NCBI GenBank assembly: GCA_958354105.1
Contig: CATWVA010000038.1
Coordinates: forward strand, 1-16,063
DNA length: 16,063 nucleotides
Source: an uncultured Collinsella sp.
GTDB lineage: Bacteria; Actinomycetota; Coriobacteriia; Coriobacteriales; Coriobacteriaceae
Direction of reading: 5' to 3'
A model generated the notes under the pieces. That model was not told where the DNA came from and did not search any database. It saw only the letters and a list, made by a program, of their open reading frames with translations. Below, piece by piece: positions 13,863-16,063 of this stretch (position 1 is the first letter of the stretch; each line of letters starts with the position of its first letter). The translations under genes were made by a program, and so were the position numbers.

Positions 13863-13944
13863 CGGCAACGCGCCACACGGCCCCAGCGGCCACATCGTAG
13901 GTACTACACACATCGTTGAGCGAATAGTTATGTTAGGAGCAGGA
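13813..13944 (+). other. 132-nt gap between SEDS-PBP gene and pknB
   Basis: This is the only sizeable gap in the rightward operon. The pknB frame is open through most of it (from 13822), but the only in-frame start codons there are TTG 13822 and ATG 13930, neither with a ribosome site, so it is treated as non-coding apart from the micro-ORF. I see no convincing promoter or terminator; in mycobacteria pknA would sit here. Confidence 0.6.
13935..13939 (+). promoter_or_regulatory. ribosome binding site that fixes the pknB start
   Basis: AGGAG lies 5 nt before ATG 13945. The in-frame ATG at 13930 lies upstream of this site and has no Shine-Dalgarno sequence of its own, so 13945 (MEQRVLGGRY) is preferred. 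That start also begins directly before the kinase domain, as in PknB homologues. Confidence 0.75.
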
Positions 13945-15906
13945 ATGGAACAGAGGGTCCTCGGGGGAAGATACCTCCTCAAGGATAAGGTGGGGACAGG
14001 CGGCATGGCGACCGTCTTCCGTGCGCAGGACCAGGTCCTCGACCGCACGGTAGCCGTCAAGATCATGCTGCCGCAGTATGCTGGCGACGCAACCTTCGCC
14101 GCACGCTTTAAGCAGGAGGCCCAGGCAGCAGCCGGTCTCTCCTCCCCCTATATCGTGGGCGTCTACGATTGGGGCAAGGACGGCGACACCTATTACATCG
14201 TCATGGAGTACCTGCGCGGCACCGACCTTAAGAGCGGCATCAAGAGCCACGGCGCCCTCGACCCCAAGAAGGTCGCCCAGATCGGCTCGCAGATCAGCTC
14301 CGCGCTTTCGGTCGCCCACAAGCACGAGATCATCCACCGCGACATCAAGCCGCAGAACATCATGGTGCTGCCCGACGGCAACATCAAGGTGATGGACTTT
14401 GGCATCGCGCGCGCCAAGAACAGCCACCTCACGCAAGACAACAACGTGCTGGGAACCGCCCACTACGTCAGTCCCGAGCAGACCCGTGGTCAGGACCTCG
14501 GCCCCACCTCGGATATCTACTCGCTGGGCGTCGTGATGTACGAGTGCGCCACCGGCCGCGTGCCCTTTGACGGTGATGACGCCATCTCAGTCGCACTCAA
14601 GCAGGTCAACGAGCTGCCTATTCCGCCGAGCCAGATCAACTCCGGTGTCGACGCCGACCTTGAGCGCATCATCCTCAAGTGCATGGAGAAGGACCCGGCA
14701 AACCGCTTCCAGACCGCCGACGAGCTTCGTCAGGTGCTCAACAGCTACCTGTCGGGCCGTGCCGTCAACATCTCGGAGCCCACGCGCATCATCGGTGCAC
14801 CCGGTGAACTGGGCGCCACCAAGACTCGCGAGCTTTCCGATCAGACGCGCGCCATGGTACGTCCCGTCTCGGGCGTGAGCGGCCAGAATACCGCCCGTAG
14901 CTCGGTTTCGGGCTCCACCGGCTCCTACGAGGTCGAAAAGCCCAAATCCAACAAGAACAAGATCATCGCCGCCGTGGTGGCAGCCGTTGCCGTCATCGGT
15001 ATCGTGGTGGCCTTTGCCACAGGACTCTTTGGCGGCGAGCAGGTCACCGTGCCCGATGTGCTGGGCAAGGACCAGCAGACTGCCGTCGAGCAGATCAAGG
15101 AAGCCGGCCTCGAGGTCGGCACCATCGACCAAAGCTACAACGACGATATCGACGAGGGCAAGGTCGCCGAGCAGACGCCCAACGGCAAAACCAAGAAGGC
15201 CAAGGGCACCAAGGTTAACCTGGTAATCTCCAAGGGCCCCAAGCCCTCCGAGAAGGTTGAGGTTCCCCGGCTTGTCGGCCTGACCAAGGACCAGGCAGAA
15301 GCCGCGCTGGCAAGCGTTGGCCTGAAGGGCAACGCCTCCGAGGAGGCCAACGAGGCCGATGAGGGCCAGGTCTTTGAGCAGGGCACCGAACCCGGTAAGG
15401 AAGTCGAGAAGGGCACGACCATCTCGTACAAGGTCTCCAGCGGTCCTGACACCACCTCCGTCCCCGATCTGACCGACATGACCGAGGCCCAGGCGCGCAA
15501 CGCCCTCGATATGGCAGGCTTTGGCGTCGACGTGAGCTACCAGGAGAACGATTCGGTTACCGAGGGCACCGTGATTAGCTGGAACCCCAGCGGCAAGCAG
15601 AAGCCTGGCGCCACGATTACCGTCGTCATTGCCAAGAAGTCCGGCAAGGCCAGCGTTCCGGGCAACCTGTACGGCAAGAGCATCTCCGCGGCCGTCACCG
15701 CGCTCAACAACGCCGGGTTCTACAACATCGCATTCTGCGATCAGAACGGCAACCCCGTGAGTGGCAACGAAAACGCCACCGTCACGGGCGTCTCCCCCAC
15801 CGGCAAGCAGTCCACCGACAGCACGATTACGCTGACGGTTGCACTTTCTGGCTCGGGTTCGGGTTCAGGCACGAGCACGGGCGACGATTCCGGTACGACC
15901 AACTAG
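13945..15906 (+). CDS. pknB: PknB-like Ser/Thr kinase with four PASTA repeats
   Basis: This 653-residue receptor kinase would couple extracellular peptidoglycan fragments or lipid II to control of wall synthesis and division. Kinase domain (about 8-270): GTGGMATV (17-24), Lys39, Glu58, HRD 131-133, DFG 151-153, activation-loop Thr163 and Thr171 near SPE (176-178). A Ser/Thr-rich juxtamembrane linker follows, then a TM helix (about 338-360), PASTA repeats at about 367-430, 438-500 and 504-565, and a more diverged fourth at about 569-634. It ends with a Gly/Ser tail (about 635-653). This matches mycobacterial PknB (Rv0014c), also the last gene of its locus. Unlike the first kinase here it is a normal RD kinase. 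It is the last gene before the strong terminator. Confidence 0.95.
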   Translation: MEQRVLGGRYLLKDKVGTGGMATVFRAQDQVLDRTVAVKIMLPQYAGDATFAARFKQEAQAAAGLSSPYIVGVYDWGKDGDTYYIVMEYLRGTDLKSGIKSHGALDPKKVAQIGSQISSALSVAHKHEIIHRDIKPQNIMVLPDGNIKVMDFGIARAKNSHLTQDNNVLGTAHYVSPEQTRGQDLGPTSDIYSLGVVMYECATGRVPFDGDDAISVALKQVNELPIPPSQINSGVDADLERIILKCMEKDPANRFQTADELRQVLNSYLSGRAVNISEPTRIIGAPGELGATKTRELSDQTRAMVRPVSGVSGQNTARSSVSGSTGSYEVEKPKSNKNKIIAAVVAAVAVIGIVVAFATGLFGGEQVTVPDVLGKDQQTAVEQIKEAGLEVGTIDQSYNDDIDEGKVAEQTPNGKTKKAKGTKVNLVISKGPKPSEKVEVPRLVGLTKDQAEAALASVGLKGNASEEANEADEGQVFEQGTEPGKEVEKGTTISYKVSSGPDTTSVPDLTDMTEAQARNALDMAGFGVDVSYQENDSVTEGTVISWNPSGKQKPGATITVVIAKKSGKASVPGNLYGKSISAAVTALNNAGFYNIAFCDQNGNPVSGNENATVTGVSPTGKQSTDSTITLTVALSGSGSGSGTSTGDDSGTTN

Positions 15907-15958
15907 TCGCAACCCAACCGCTCATTACGGCTCTCGCCGCAAACATATTCGCTCACAG

Positions 15959-15998
15959 GCGCCCGCTTGCTCCCCCAGCAAGCGGGCGCTTCATTTTT
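15959..15998 (+). terminator. intrinsic terminator of the kinase/cell-wall operon
   Basis: A perfect 13-bp stem (GCGCCCGCTTGCT at 15959-15971, complement at 15977-15989) with loop CCCCC is followed by TTCATTTTT. It lies 53 nt after the pknB stop and is a textbook Rho-independent terminator on the plus strand. Confidence 0.92.
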
Positions 15999-16015
15999 GA
16001 CATGGCATGAATCAG

Positions 16016-16038
16016 AACCACCCTTAAAAAGGGTGGTT
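16016..16038. terminator. second hairpin, possible terminator
   Basis: AACCACCCTT (16016-16025) pairs perfectly with 16029-16038 across an AAA loop. The following plus-strand sequence TGCTCTT is only weakly T-rich and there is no clear minus-strand tract. It may be a backup terminator or belong to the leader of an unseen downstream gene. Confidence 0.45.
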
Positions 16039-16063
16039 TGCTCTTAGGGTATAACCCACGGGC

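Noticed and set aside
13822..13944. N-terminal extension of PknB starting at TTG 13822
   Set aside because: The frame is open, but there is no ribosome site, the residues are not kinase-like, and ATG 13945 has a strong AGGAG.
15999..16063. tRNA or riboswitch after the operon terminator
   Set aside because: Only a 10-bp hairpin and a short GGGTATAACCC inverted repeat are visible; no cloverleaf or known aptamer pattern.

Overview
The window looks like chromosome from a high-GC Gram-positive bacterium, most likely a Coriobacteriia member such as Collinsella or a relative. This is an inference from gene content and style: an actinobacterial-type Ser/Thr kinase/phosphatase/FHA/SEDS-PBP locus, a polytopic membrane LuxR-type regulator, frequent GTG/TTG starts with strong Shine-Dalgarno sites, and strong G/C preference at third codon positions in the right two thirds. 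No 16S or other taxonomic marker is present.

Left part (1-5317, all on the minus strand, read right to left). A 725-residue membrane protein carries two LuxR-type HTH domains, each behind its own block of membrane helices. After a 152-nt gap with a strong GC hairpin and a 12-bp palindrome comes a tightly coupled operon: two six-helix ABC permeases, a BcrA/DrrA-type ATPase, and an exported protein cut off by the left edge of the window. The stop/start overlaps (1 nt and 4 nt) and the 5-nt gap indicate one transcript. This resembles small-molecule or peptide export/immunity modules (LanEFG/BcrAB-like), but the substrate cannot be read from sequence. Codon use here is visibly less GC-biased than on the right, so this may be accessory DNA.

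Divergent intergenic region (5318-5710). It holds a striking array of five alternating copies of a 14-nt element (consensus GGGATGCGSTTTCC) with an exact 62-nt period, plus a probable extended -10 promoter for the rightward operon.

Right part (5711-15906, plus strand). This is a version of the actinobacterial pknB locus. In order: a Ser/Thr kinase with a polytopic Ala-rich C-terminal half, fhaA (DUF3662-like plus FHA), fhaB (TM plus FHA), pstP (PP2C phosphatase with a long N-terminal extension), a natural fusion of a RodA/FtsW (SEDS) glycan polymerase with a class B penicillin-binding transpeptidase, and pknB (kinase, TM, four PASTA repeats). The first four junctions are overlaps or gaps of 16 nt or less. 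pknB follows after 132 nt, and a strong intrinsic terminator closes the unit. The expected logic, from knowledge of the mycobacterial locus, is as follows. PASTA domains sense muropeptide or lipid II, the kinases phosphorylate cell-wall proteins, the FHA proteins read phosphothreonine, PstP reverses it, and the SEDS-PBP fusion makes and crosslinks peptidoglycan. Against the Mycobacterium tuberculosis order (fhaA-fhaB-pstP-rodA-pbpA-pknA-pknB), pknA is missing between pbpA and pknB, rodA and pbpA are fused, and an unusual multi-pass kinase has been placed at the front.
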